Position numbers and translations under genes: made by a program
Shown: positions 1-13,600 of the stretch, piece by piece
Numbering within the stretch: position 1 is the first letter of the stretch
How the letters are laid out: every line of letters starts with the position of its first letter
The notes under the pieces: generated by a model
Databases searched by the model: none
What the model saw: the letters and a program-made list of their open reading frames with translations, nothing else
What the model was told of the DNA's origin: nothing
Assembly (NCBI RefSeq): GCF_027887165.1
Contig: NC_077230.1
Coordinates: forward strand, 34,485,351-34,549,350
Length of the DNA: 64,000 bases
Origin: Monodelphis domestica
Taxonomy: Eukaryota; Chordata; Mammalia; Didelphimorphia; Didelphidae
Direction of reading: 5' to 3'

Positions 1-1188
1 CTTCAGAGATTATTGAAATTTGACTATACAATAAAATAATTCCTGAATTGAGAGAGGGCTTCCTAGATATAGGAATGTAGGAATATACATTTAAAATATT
101 ACTATAAACTGCCCAAAGTGAATCCTTGAGAAAGGAAAAAAATAAGAAATGCAAATAGGTTGCCAAATCATAACTTTAACCTTGTAAGAATTTATTATGC
201 AACTGGGGTCAAATGGTACCCTCTATGTCCTTGCTCATGATGTAATTTTGGACTTTAAAATAGAATTCTTCCTGAGATGACACTCTGTTACATAGAACTG
301 AAAGCAAAAAACGCCATCAGGCTTTCTGTTTCAAAGCCTGAGGCTCATTACTTCTTCATCCCCAACTCACTTAGCCCAGATGGTTTTAGAATTTTTTCCT
401 GCTTCCTAGATTGTAACAGAATTGATTTCTTTAGCTGTCCATCCTGAATATCCCAAATAAATGGTGGAAATTTTCTCCTCTTAACCTCCCAAAGTTGTTT
501 TCTTTTCCTCAGTTTCTATGATGACATTTATCTGTTTATTATCACCCAAGGTCTCTACAATAAAAATATCAACTAGAAGTTTCCTTCTGAATTATCGTCT
601 CCTTACTCAGTCTTCAGTCAGTGGGGCATTGTCTGATACCTCAGAAGAATCATTTGTTTTAGTTTCTGCAGATCCTATTGACTTTCTGAAGAATATTAAA
701 ATTGAAACAATACTCTGATAATTGTTTGTAGGAGGGCATCTGTGTTTGTGGATGATTTCTCTTGGATCCTTCTCACTGTGTTTTCCAAGATCTGCCAAAG
801 TCCTTTCCTTTTTCAATCTCATTTCATTATTGAGACTTAGCCAGCTGGAAAGGCTTGGAGTACAGACCCAGTAATGAACACTAATCATCCTTGAAGCCTA
901 CTTAAAAAAAAAAATATTCAGGGATGAATCCCTGGAAGAATCCCCAGACAGGCTGCACGGTAATGAAATTATTGAGACACACCAGCCCTCTAAGTCTTCT
1001 GATTAATTTGTAGAGAAGTGGTGACTGAAAAATTTGTAAGTGGCAGCCATTATAGTAATGGTATGATGAGTCATTGAAGTCTATCTCTTAAATTAGTACC
1101 ATATCTTCTAATCATACACATGCATTGGACTTTTAGGTCATAAAAATCTTCAATGTAATTTTAATTACTATGCAATTCTATTTTTCAG

Positions 1189-1296
1189 TATCCGTGTATT
1201 TGACCAGATTATTAAAATAGGTGACATCAATCTAATTGGATTGGATGAAGCAGAAATCGTCTCTACTTTTAAAAAAATGGACGATTCTCCTTTCCA
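1189..1296 (+). CDS. Unit A exon 3: middle of PDZ domain
   Basis: A 108-bp exon with acceptor TTTTTCAG and donor GTAAGT. It starts by completing a codon (TG|T) and ends in phase 2. The peptide begins [20 protein letters not shown], which aligns with the PDZ segment IQVNDQIVEVDGISLVGV as I recall it from neurabin and spinophilin. It is identical base for base to 56849-56956 in unit C. Confidence 0.82.
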
Positions 1297-1636
1297 GTAA
1301 GTAAATTTTCCCACATTTCTTTAAGATGCAGAGATTGCTAGATGATTGTTTTTGATTTGGAAATTTCTTTAGCAATGTGTTCAAACAGAAAAATTGGGGA
1401 GAAAGAAAGCCTAATTAACATGTTTAAATAGTTTCTCTTTTTGTCTTCTTTTGCTAAGAAATGACCCTCTTTTTTTCTGTTCAGCAGTTCACAAGATATT
1501 TTAGGACCCATTTGCACCTTCCTTTCTGAATACTCTATCACATCTCAAGCAAACCCTTGATTTTCATTTGCATTTATTTTTAGTTAATGAATTTTTATTT
1601 TCTTGGCAAATAATGCTCCTTGAACCTGAAGAGGTT

Positions 1637-1667
<31 letters not shown>

Positions 1668-4600
1668 GTAAGAATGAAAGCTTAGCTGAATTTCCCCATT
1701 CTGCTCTTTGCATGGCTATGTCTTAATCCAATGTACATAAATTAAATGTGGATATTTTGTACCTAGGATTGAAATTGGCCGCGAACCACCTGAAGTGAAG
1801 TCAGAACTTATCGAACTCCTCGAGTTGTCAGAGGAAAGGAAGAAATATTTTATGGATTCGCTCATAGTACAGGTATTATGTGAATCAAATAAAAAAATGC
1901 AGAAACGCAAAATTCTTTCTTTTTTTATCATAACAATATTAAAATAAAATTTTTGTTCTTTAAAACGTTTCCTTTCCTACTCTTCAGTAACTTCATCTTA
2001 ATTTATTACATACTTTTTTATTGTTGCTCTTTTATGCAATTTTATCAATGTCTCTGAGATTTACATTCTAATCTTCTCTGATGTACTCCAACCTTCACCA
2101 CTGAATTATCATTTGTAGTATAGAGAATGAATTAAGCAAAACTGAACAATAAATACAGCAACTGAATCTGATAGTTTTGCTCCTTTCTGAACAACGGAGA
2201 TATATACATGTGTGTATGTGTATGTATATTTTTATATCTCTAGCTTTTGTCCCAGTCTAAGATTTTCCATTACAATTAGTCAGAGGATGGCAATCTTTTA
2301 ATGCTGCTTTAATTTACCTTAGTTTTAAAGAGCCTTCTGTTTCTGCTTACTTTACATTATTTAATATGGGTTTTTTAATGTCTTGTAGAATTCTTATTGT
2401 TAATTTCAAAAACTTAATAATATCTCATTATATAATATATCACAGCATTTGTTCAGGTTTTCCCAAATTAACGGACACTTTGTATTCAGACAAAGAATGT
2501 GTAAGTGTACACATATTCCCTTGATTTCCTGCCTTTGATGACTTTGGGGTTTCACTTCTATTCTAGTTGCATTGATTTTGTTCGTGTTAAATCTTTCTCA
2601 GTAGTGCAAAATTCCTATTTTTTCTTTTATTATGATCACAAACCCCCTAGTTTTTTTACCATCAATATGCCTCACAAATATTGGTCTAAGAGGTCTTATT
2701 CCTGTTGTTTTTCTAATTTTGAATGCTGTATGGGTATTGGTTGATATTAAGGTTGTATATGCAACTTGAATTCATTATGGTAAATTTTATAGCCCTTTCC
2801 TATTCAAACTTTCATTTGTATCACATGATTTCCAGTTTTTCTCAGGCCTTCCAGAATACAGAATCCTTCCTCTCTCATTTTTGTTTTTGGGTTTTTGAAC
2901 ACCTGGATTGCCGAGTTAATTATCTTCTGGGACTTCCTCATGGTAGAATATTTTATGAACTCTTAATTATTGTCAAGTAATCCTGAGTAATTTTATTAAT
3001 TTTGAAGGTTCAGTTTGAGGACCTGTTAATTTTAGACCTCTTTTATTATTCTTGTTTTTAACATTTCCATTAAGATTACTTTTCACAACAATCTCTGACC
3101 AACAATCTTTTTTCTTATGTCTTTCTGTATCCTATCTCTAAGGCTTTCCCCAAAATGCTGGTCTACCAATCTGTAAGCCCCTGGAGGTGAAGGAATGTTT
3201 TATCTTTATATCCCCAGGACAACACACGGACTTGCACTTTTTAGATGCTTAAGAAATTATGATAGAATTAGTTGTTCATGTTGTTATGCTGATGCATAAG
3301 CAGGCTCTTGCTTTTTATTCTGTGCTATTTTGCTAGATGTTTTGGCAAACTCTTTAAAATGTTTTACTATAATTTTGAAATGACCATCCTTCCTCTAATA
3401 ATGATAATGTCTTTGGAAGAAAGATCAAAGAATATATTTAATCTTTCAAAGTGTGTATATGGGTATATTGGTATATATTTCATTTTGCAAAAAGTATAAA
3501 AGTATTTACTACTGCCTCCTTAAAACCTCTTTCCTATCCAATTATGAAATCTTTAAACATTAGCACATTAGGAGAGTGGATTTTGTTTGTTTATTTTAAG
3601 CATGTTCTTGAGATTTCTTAGCTTTAGGCCTATATTGTAATTACACTTTCTAAACATTTTCTCCATTTAAAGGAAAAAATTAGAGATATCACTATTGTGA
3701 GAGGACAAGCAAGTATTTGTAGAAGTCCAAGAGTACCATGGTACTGGATGGCCAGGTATATATATATGTGTATATATAGGTATAAAGATATATATGTAAG
3801 CTTTTATTGAATATGTAAACTAGTGGTTTTTTTAGACAAAACTTAGTGAAAGGTTAATAATAAAATAACAATATGCTTTTGCCTCTAAATTCCATTTACT
3901 GGGAAGATTTCCAAATTGGAGACTCAATTTAAAAAATGTATATATTCAGTGGGTTTTTTGGATAATATTTTCCTGATGAGGAATGGCCTCATCATTTCTG
4001 GCTTATAAATATATAGAATGAAATAATATAATGCATTAAAATAAGTAAATATCAGGAATAGAAGAAATCTCGAAACATCTTGATACACTTTGATGTATAG
4101 CAAATAGAACAGATAAAAACAAAAACAAAAAGAATGTTTTTTTTAACTTTACCTTCTGTCCTATAATTGAAGCTAAGTGTCAGTTCCAAAGCATAAGAAC
4201 CAGCTCTCCTCCCACTACTGCTGCTGCCACCCACCACCAGATCTTAGCAGTGGTTTCTCCTCCCCCTGCATGCTCTTGGGAAGAGTGCTCAGCTGCAGTC
4301 TCCCACTGCTATTTCTGATTCAAGTGTCTGCACAGAGGGTGAGATTCCCGAATTTTTGGCCAGTCTTTTCCCCACTCCAGGTGGGTTTTTGAGCCTGTGC
4401 TAGCCATTTTTCAATGAGGAAAAGTGACACCATGCTATTCAGCACCACCCCCTTTTAGTTTATAAGCTGAATTTCTTAAACTGACACTTGGCACCCGGCT
4501 TGCAACTCAGGATTTTTTTCACAGGAAAGGGGACCCCTCTGCTGTTTTTTTTTTGAGAGCACATTAACACAAATCAATGGATTTTAGATTTTATTTTTCT

Positions 4601-7600
4601 GCCTCCTACCCAAAACATCGAGGACTAATCTTTCTTTCATATGAAAATATGCTATTGTTCTCCCTTGAAGTTTTGCCCTACTTTGAATTTACTCTTTAAA
4701 TAAAATCCATTCAGTCTTCCCTTTTTTTTTTTTTTGGGAGGAAAAATGCTTTTACAAAGCATGCTAGGTATTCTCACAGAACAGTTTGAATTGCTTGATC
4801 TCTAACTAGTGCATATTAGTTCTTGTTTTTTTTTTTACTAGCAGTTTGTATTTGCACTGCATATTTCCCATTTTGTTTGCTTCTCAAGAATATGTAACAG
4901 GCTAGGGGGCAGCTGGGTAGCTCAGTGGATTGAAAGCCAGCCCTAGAGACGGGAGGTCCTAGGTTCAAATCTGGCCTCAGACACTTCCCAGATGTGTGAC
5001 CATGGGCAAGTCACTTGACCCCCATTGCCTAGCCCTTACCACTCTTCTGCCTTGGAGCCAATACTCAGTATTGACTCCAAGAAGGAAGGTAAGGGTTTAA
5101 AAAAAAAAAGACTATGCAACAGGCTAGACTGCTTAAATTAGAGACCAAACTGAAATATTCTGACAAAGTGTTATGGGGTTCAGATGTGTACCCCTGGGGT
5201 TCAGGAAGGATACCTTTGGCAAGAATGCAAGACTCCAAAATTTAGCTTAAAAACAAAACGAGAAATTTATTAGTTTAGGAGGCAATGTTGAGAATGGCCA
5301 GGAGGATAGCAAGGTTGAGCAGCAAGATGGGGAGCAGTTCCTTGGGAGGACAGCATGAAAGGAAAGGCTGCTCCCCTAAGGACAGCATAGATGGAAAAGC
5401 TGTCCCCCCAGACGACATCAGTTCTGGGGATTTTGTACTCTTTACAACAGATGCTATGTCATGGTGTGGACATGACCTAGAGTGTTAATAATCACTTAGG
5501 CATTTGGTGGGGTTGAGGTGGTCATCTGACTTGGGTCTGCCTGGAGGCATGAAGATTCCTTAACAAAAAGATATCTTGAGATATAGCCTGATAGGATCTT
5601 GGTGTAGCCTGGAGGTGCGTCTCTCTGTCCAAAATAGTTTGCCTGAGGTTCTTGGGGTACAGTGCCCATGTCAAAAGTTTTGATATTCTTAAATATTCTC
5701 AACACACAGAGTAGAGAATCCTGCCCATTGCTTCTATCAGAAATTTCCGAGTTCTGACAAATGAAGTGCAAATAGTTAATAAATAGTGCGGAGGGGAATA
5801 AACTTTAAAAGAGATCTGGAAGTTTATTGTTTCCTAACTACTTTTAATTTATTAACCTCCATGAGAGTTAAAAGAAGTCTATTGGAATTGGAGAAAAGGA
5901 TTTTTCACGTCCCTGCCTATGTATTTGTTACGCTTATTTGCTGATTGCTTGTGTTGAGTTAATTTTTTTAAAGTTCATATGTTAATCAAATCAATATCTT
6001 TCTGATATACTGAATCATTTCAAGCTAATGTTTTTGCCTATTAGATATATTCTATTATATTGATTTTTGTACCTTTCCCCTCTGACTGTACTGAAGAACA
6101 TCATTATGAAAGCCCATAAACACCTTTTTCAGTGGCAAAATCATAACTCATTAGGGGTGTGCTGCATTTGTCACATAGATAATGGATGGACTTCATCACA
6201 ACTGGTTACAACTTGTATACAACCTTTAGAGAATTTAATGAGCTAAGAATTTCAATTGCAATTTTAAGAGGTCTACAGAAATTACTTTAGATATCTAGGA
6301 GATTTCTGGAATGATATTTAAAATATATATGCATACATATATTTTAAAAAATGTTGAACTAAAAGGTAGAGAACCAAATAGATGTTCCTACCTAGCCTAG
6401 AAAGGCTAAGTGACTTGCCCAAGTTAATACCACTAATTAGTGGCAAGTTACAACTAGGTTCTAGAACTAGAACTTGAGTCCAAATCTCTTTAATTCCAAG
6501 ATGGTTTGATTGCCAGTTGTATGAAACTGCTACCTTTTCTTCCACAGTAACCTGAAATTTGTTATTGGGGCACTGAAAATATTAATAGAAGAAGATCAGG
6601 GATGTAGAAAAGACTTCCAAGCTATCTTTGAGCAGGTAAGACAGCACAGTTCCTCCCCATTAATCAAGTTTTATTGAATGTTAGTTGTGTTCACAGTGAT
6701 AAAAGTGGTGGAAAGCAAAGCAGTCAGTGAGAATGGTGCCCATAATAATGCATGAAATAAATGCTTCCTATTTCATTCATCCATTCTTTTGATCAGTCCA
6801 AACAAAACTTTTCAATCTTACTAAAACTCTTCTTGGCCTAAGAGGACTGTTTTATGATAGGTGAATTGACCAAAACTCCCATATCACTACTCTCTGCCTA
6901 GTTCTACTTATGACTCTTTAGAAAATCCAGTATGGAAATCATTTGGGAACCCCAGCCTACTACTACTACTAATCCATGAATTGTGTCTACTTGATCAAGA
7001 GAAAGGATCATCGGCTGGGGTATCCTTCTTCCTTGCTTCCCTTACTCCGTTGCAGCTATTAACTACTCTTACGTCTTAAGATGTGAATCAGTAACTTTCT
7101 TCCTTCTGAAGTGAAGAAGGCCCACCAGGCTTTTTTTATTATTATTTTCTCTGTGAATGTGCCTCTGAAGTCTGCTAGAATGTAGGCCTTACAATCGATT
7201 TCCCCTACTTTTATGCTATCATTGTAACTACTAATTGAAGTACCTCTGGATGTGTGCAAAATGCTGCTAAGCGCTGGAGACATAAAGAGAAAAAATGAAA
7301 CATTTCCTGATCTTGAGACACTCTTACTCGATACTCTAAGTGGAAAGTACAACATTTAAAATAAGGTTCAGCTGAAGCACAAGATGGAATGCTTCAGAAG
7401 TCCTGGGGTCTCAGTGGTAGAATGGATGGAATGGATAGCAAGCGCCATTTGGAAATGATTTCACAAAGATTAGTTAGACTGGTTCTGCCATCTATCACAT
7501 CAATAAATTCTTTTTGTATTTGAGGATTAAACCCAGTGTCTCGGTCACATATTATCAAGGCTTTCCTGTTGTTATTGGATAAAGTCTAAACCCAGTACCT

Positions 7601-10600
7601 TCCATACTCTGACACCAGAGGGTTCCATACTTAATTCCCAGAGTACCATGACATAAATTTTTTATTATATATATATGCATATATCTATATCTATATCTTT
7701 GTAGTCATATAAATCTTATATACCCAGAGCTTAGCTGAGGACCAGAAGACCAGACATGGAAGAAGCTCTTAGTAGTGAATATCATTTTTCCTTTTTTCTA
7801 TACACATGTAAATCTGTGTGTCTGTATATACATATATATGCACATAAATGCATGCACACATTTATTTATATATGTGTATGTGTGTATGTGTCGATATCTA
7901 TACCTCTATCTAAGGCCAGGTTACTTACTCATCAGACCTGCCCTAACATTCTTCTAGTTTGCAAAAGGGCTTGTCACTGTAATTTCTCAGCTATTATGGT
8001 ATTTCCACTGACTGTTTTTGAACATCTCTTGGAGTCCATTTTACTAAATTACAATCCTCCTAGAAGCAGAAACTCTCTTTCCCCCTGTATATACAGAACT
8101 ATGCAGGAAGAGAAGCTTCATTTTGTAGTGTTAGGAAGTGATATGTATTGAAGTGGTCCCCCTGATGTCCATCCTGGATGTCTGAAGCTCACCAGGTCAG
8201 TAACATCTTACTGCTTTTGGCAGCTTCCTGCAACTAAATGGCAGTGAAGGTGTCACCTTGCCTTGAAAAACACAATTCTTAACTGGGAGAGCTTTTAAGC
8301 TTTGGATTCTATCCCTAACCTCATTCCTATCTACATGATATCTCTTTCCCTCTTCCCATTCCCATCCATGTCCCCATCTCAGTTCCCAAACCTATCCCTG
8401 TCTCTAATCTCATGTAAATCTCTCGTCCTATCCTGATTGGTTTTACTCAATAGCTACTAGTCATGGAATTTGTGCATATGTTTTTGAATGTAATAGATCT
8501 GAAGGGGTCATTTGAGAATAAAGAGGTCAGATAAGTGGCTAGCAGGAATAAATGAGATGGTTGTGACTGTTGGAGAGGAAAAGGATTGAATAACGTGTAA
8601 TTAATAGATTTATTTTGGTTCATTTGGTAAATTTCAGGCTAACATTTTTCAAGACAAATATAAAGACATGAACACATACAAAGTGAATATGGAACAGAAA
8701 CCTGATGAATCAAATAAAGAAGGCACATTTTTACCATTGGCCCCAGAAGAAGAATTATTACTAGAACAATTTAAAATAAAACCTAACGAGATAAAAAATG
8801 AAGATTTATCACCAGGGCAATTATTAGCCCAAGGGGATTTCAATTCAGGTAAGACATATATCCTTGCTCAAAACATTTGACCCTAAAGTTTTCTGATAGA
8901 AAAGAGAAATTTGGAACAAATGTTTCTATCACTCACCGAATCTCTGGTCTCTATTCCTTTTCCCTTCATATCTCTAATAATGAGAATGCTAGCTGCTTTA
9001 TAAGGCTTTCTCAACTATTGGTGATCCCTCTCTTGGTGATTGAACTATAAGGGACCTTGGAAATATTCTACTATAACATTTTAATTGCTATAGAAATCTA
9101 TCCTATATGTATGTCAGAATGTCATTTAGCTTCTGCCTCAAAATATGCCGTGATAGGAAACTCATTTTCTCAACATCCAGGCCACACTATTGCTAAATTA
9201 CTTAAGCTTTTAGAAAAGATTTCAGTACAATTTTTTTTGCTCAGGCTTTTTTTTTATAATTTAGTCCTTTTCCCTTCTTTTGAAATAATACAGAAAAAGA
9301 TCTTGTTCCTCTTTCCCTATTACTATCCATTTGACCTATAAAATCAACTTATTTTCCACCTAAGACTTTTTTTTAATCTCTATGATCATGTTTAGCCTGA
9401 AGACAATCTTTATATGATTTCTTATTACATCGTTGGGACATGGTTTTGTTTAGAGTCTATTATCCATCCTACTTTAATGACATCCATTTTGGTTTATCAA
9501 CATTCTGTTGGTCTCATTGCAACAAAATCTTTTTTTTTTAATTCAATTACTTATAGGAATAATTTTGGCCATTTCTTTTGACATTTTAAAATTCAGATAC
9601 CCCCATCTCCCTTTCCCTACCTGAGGGGGTGAAGAATCTGATATAGGTTATACTCATACTATTATGTAATACCTATTTCCATATGGTTCCCATCATGATA
9701 GACACATAACACACATGTTCAATAGAAATCTCATGAAGATTTATAATATAACTTATAATTTATAATATAACTATTATAGTGGAAGATGTCAAGTTTTGAT
9801 CTACACTCAGATTTTTTTTTTGTAGCTTCCTTGACCATTGATAGTATGTTATTCATGTGTTACCTTGGAAGCTTAATGATAATGATTTAGTCCTTCACAG
9901 TTGATCATTGTATAATATTTCTGTTATAGTCTCTAGTTATAGTTGTTCTGCTCACTTTTTCTGAATTCATCCTGTTCATTGTTCCTTATGGCATAATAGT
10001 AATCCATTACAACCATATTCCACAGCTTGATCATTCAACCACTAAATAATGGACAACCCCTCAGTTTCCAATTCTTTGCCACTATAAAAAGAGCTGATAA
10101 TAATATTTTGGCACAGTTAATTCCTTTTATTCTATCTTTGATCCATTTGGGTGAGATTGTTGTATAGACCTTTGGGTATTGTTTCATATAAGTCTCTAGA
10201 ATGGTTGTATCGATTCACACTATCACCAATGAAGTTTATTAGTGTTCCAATTTTCCCACCTCCTCTTCAACATTTATCATTTTCCATTTTGGTCATGTTA
10301 GCTAATCTGAAGGGTATGAGATCATTTTGCAGAGTTGGCTTAATTTTCATTTCTTTCATCAATAGTGATTGGGAATTTTTTAAAATATGGCTATGTAAAG
10401 TTTTAATCTCTTCTGAGAAATGCCTATTCAAATCCTTTGACCATTTCTCAATTGAGGAATGTTGTGTATTATAAATTTGACTCAGTTCTCTTTATATTTA
10501 AGAAATGAGACTTTTATCAAAAATTGCTATAAATTTTTCCTCAGAATTTGTTTTTTCATTTCTAATCTTAAGTACATTTGTTTTATTTGTGCGAAACCTT

Positions 10601-13600
10601 TTTAATATAATGAAATCAAAATGCCCTTTTAATCAAGTATGCCGATGATTTATTTATTTTATTTTTTCATAAAACAAACTATTTGTCTTATTTTATTAGT
10701 TCTATGGTTTTCTTACTTTCAATCTATTCATCCCTTGCTTGATTTTCATGATTTCCAATTTGCTGTTTAATTGAGGATTTTTAAATTTGTCCTTTTCTAG
10801 GATTTTTAGTTGTATCACCAATTCGCTTATGACCTGCTTTTTTTCTACTTTACCTGATATAAGCAATAAGAGATGTGAATTTTCCTCTAAGTACGGCTTT
10901 GGCTACATGCTAAAAAATTTGATATGTTGTCTCCTTATAATCATTGTCTTTAATGAAATTATTGATTGTTTCTATGATTCATTCTTTGACCCATTTATTC
11001 TTTAGGCAAAAATTTGTTTATATCTATCATATGCCATACGCCATAAATTTATTTATTGGCAAATAGAGAAGGTTTCCTATTTTAGCTATAAATATCACTT
11101 GTATAAATTGTTCATTAGAAAACACCTTTTTCCTGGGTGCCATCCATTACTTGCATTCCTTTTGCACTGTGAATCTGTGAACATTTGGAGTATCACTGTC
11201 ATTGCTAACAGAAGGAAATCTGGTTCAGCCTTATGAATCTGAGATCTGGAAGAATGAATACTGGTGAATTGAGCAACAGTTGGAAAATGAATGCTGTACT
11301 TCAGGGGCTGACTTTTTTTTGGCTGCCAAGTACCAACAATTAATATGATTGTTGTTCAGAGAATATTAGAACCTCTAGTGTGAGGGCTTGCTGAACACTT
11401 TTCAGGGCTGCTTATCTACCTTTGGTGTCTACTTGTCACTCAGCTCTCACCTGTGGTTCCAAAAAGTTGTAGCATGTGGAGCAGCCTGTTAAAACTGAAC
11501 AGATGGGTTAAGTTAGGTTGATATCTACTCCAGGCTTGTGAAGACCTCCTCCTGGAATAGGTGGATGAGAAAATTTGCTTCAGTAGCCATGAATGTAGCT
11601 GAAGTAAGCACTGTGGAGTGCGTAGAGTTTGGTTGGACATCTAAGACACTAAAGTCATTTAGGTTCAGTGTCAATCAACTAGGTTCAGTGTCAGTTATCC
11701 AGACTTTTGTCTTGCCAAAGGATTTAGATGATTCTGCAAGAAAGAGTGAGGCTGACAATTTTGTGCAACTCACTTAAATCCAATTCATACACAAGTGAAG
11801 ATATTACTCTGTGATGTCACTGGTACTTTTCAAACATAAGGATCACCACCACCACTGCCAACTGATTAATCAACATTTTTGACTGTCTCATCCTTTTAAG
11901 TCTTCTTCAATCTAGCTTTACTTGTTTTAAACTGCCCTTGCAGCGGGACTAGTATTTTCTTGGTAGATATCCTAGATCATCAGTCTTAGAAGGAACCTCA
12001 AAGACCACCCACTTTAATCCCTTCATTTTGTAGGTGAGAAAAATGAGGCCCGGAGAAGATATTCAGATAGTTACCTTCCCAGCGGTGACTTCATGGCTTC
12101 TGGCTCTAAAATCAAGGCCAAAGGTAGGTTCTTCACTTTATAAGATGTCTAAGCCTTGGTCAGCAATAGTAACCAATGAAAGATTGCTGTTGTCCCTTGC
12201 TAATCCTAGTAAAATATTTGTGTACTGTTGTACTCATTGAATTATTTATTTTTCTTAGAGACCCAAATAAAAAAAGAAAAAGAAGAAGAAGAAATAGTAG
12301 TGGAGGAAGAGATTATTAGCACTGGAAAACCTACAGAGGGAAAGGCTAAAAAGGGATTTTCCTGGTTCCGGTAAGAGATGTACTTTTTATATATGGATAA
12401 CAATATTCTTAATAAACAAAACATTTTATTTCTCCTGGAATTTACCTCTTTGGCTACTGTTTGCTATGTTTTTTGCCCCTTTCTACAAAAGAACTTCATT
12501 ATTTATATGAATTTTCTCAGTTGTTCACATCTTCCTCAAATGGGTGCTGGCATAGAGTAAAGGTGTCAAATTCACAGTTTATGGATGTGACCCAGAGAGA
12601 TCCATTTCTTTTTGAGTCTGATAATAACAACTTAGTGGGAAAAGTATAGGACATGGAATCTGAGTTATCTGCATTCAGACTGGAGTTTTATCACCTAGTC
12701 ATGTGTTCAAATTCAAGTATTTTCTGATCAATAGGTTACAGACTTCCCATCTATAAAATATTACAAGTTGACATCTAGCGTTACTTCAGATCTAAATCAG
12801 TGACCCCCTCGCTCCTTACAAGACAAATCATGTATTAGTTGTGGTTAATGTGGAGGAGGAAGAAGTAGAGAAATGATATTGTGCCATACGCACACATATT
12901 TAACTTAACTGGCTTCCATATCTAGTTTTATATTTTTACCTATAGCGCCAAATTTGATCTTGCCCCTTCTCTAATACATGTGCTGACATAGCACGTATCC
13001 TACAAAAAGTGTAACTCCAAACTCTTTGAACATGTAGCTTTGTCTTTTTTTTCAGAATTGAAATTCATGAAATTTTTATAGTGTGCATCTATTTAAGATC
13101 TTTTTTTGTGTCATAGTAGAATGTATTTTTGTGTTTTAATAATTATTTCCCTTTCAAATGTTGTATGATTCTAGCAATATCAAAGAACGCAAGCTGTGGA
13201 ACTTCTTTCATTTTAAAAAACATGACAAACAAGTAAAGAATGTGCACAAGTGGGAAGAAATTGATCAAGAGGTAAATTTTCATTATGTTAAATTTATCAA
13301 AGATTTAAGTTTGTTTCCCCATTTAAATTACTAGAGAGTGAGCTTTTTCTTGAATTAGAAAACTATAATTTACCTTGGATTGAGGAGTTAACATTCTGTC
13401 ATAATTAATAATCAGTATTAATCAGGAATAAAATTACCCGAGTAAGGAGCCAAAGTACCATAGCGGCAACTGTTTGGCCTTGAAGTCACTTTTTTGTTCC
13501 CAGAGATCATTCAAGAACCTCTCTCAAGAAAAGGGAATGATTAAGAACTCTTAAAACATTTGAATTCTCTGTATTTGGATGTTCTAAGGACAAAGGATAA

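Larger units (their letters stand above)
1..4198 (+). repeat. Left copy of recent duplication (unit A)
   Basis: Matches 55659-60831 along its whole length apart from the L1 in the right copy and small indels. The homology runs off the left edge of the window, so the true left boundary is not visible; the right boundary is sharp at 4198. It contains exons 3-5. Intron stretches (1-1188, 1873-3672) hold no other gene I can see, only a TTTTG run near 1637-1667 and an L2-like piece at 3165-3262. Confidence 0.93.

Noticed and set aside
5168-5760. Possible solo long terminal repeat
   Set aside because: Composition is suggestive but ends, family and target repeats could not be established.
7756-8151. 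131-codon open frame on the plus strand
   Set aside because: Lies in intron 6 over TA-rich microsatellite and L2-like sequence; no splice or homology support.
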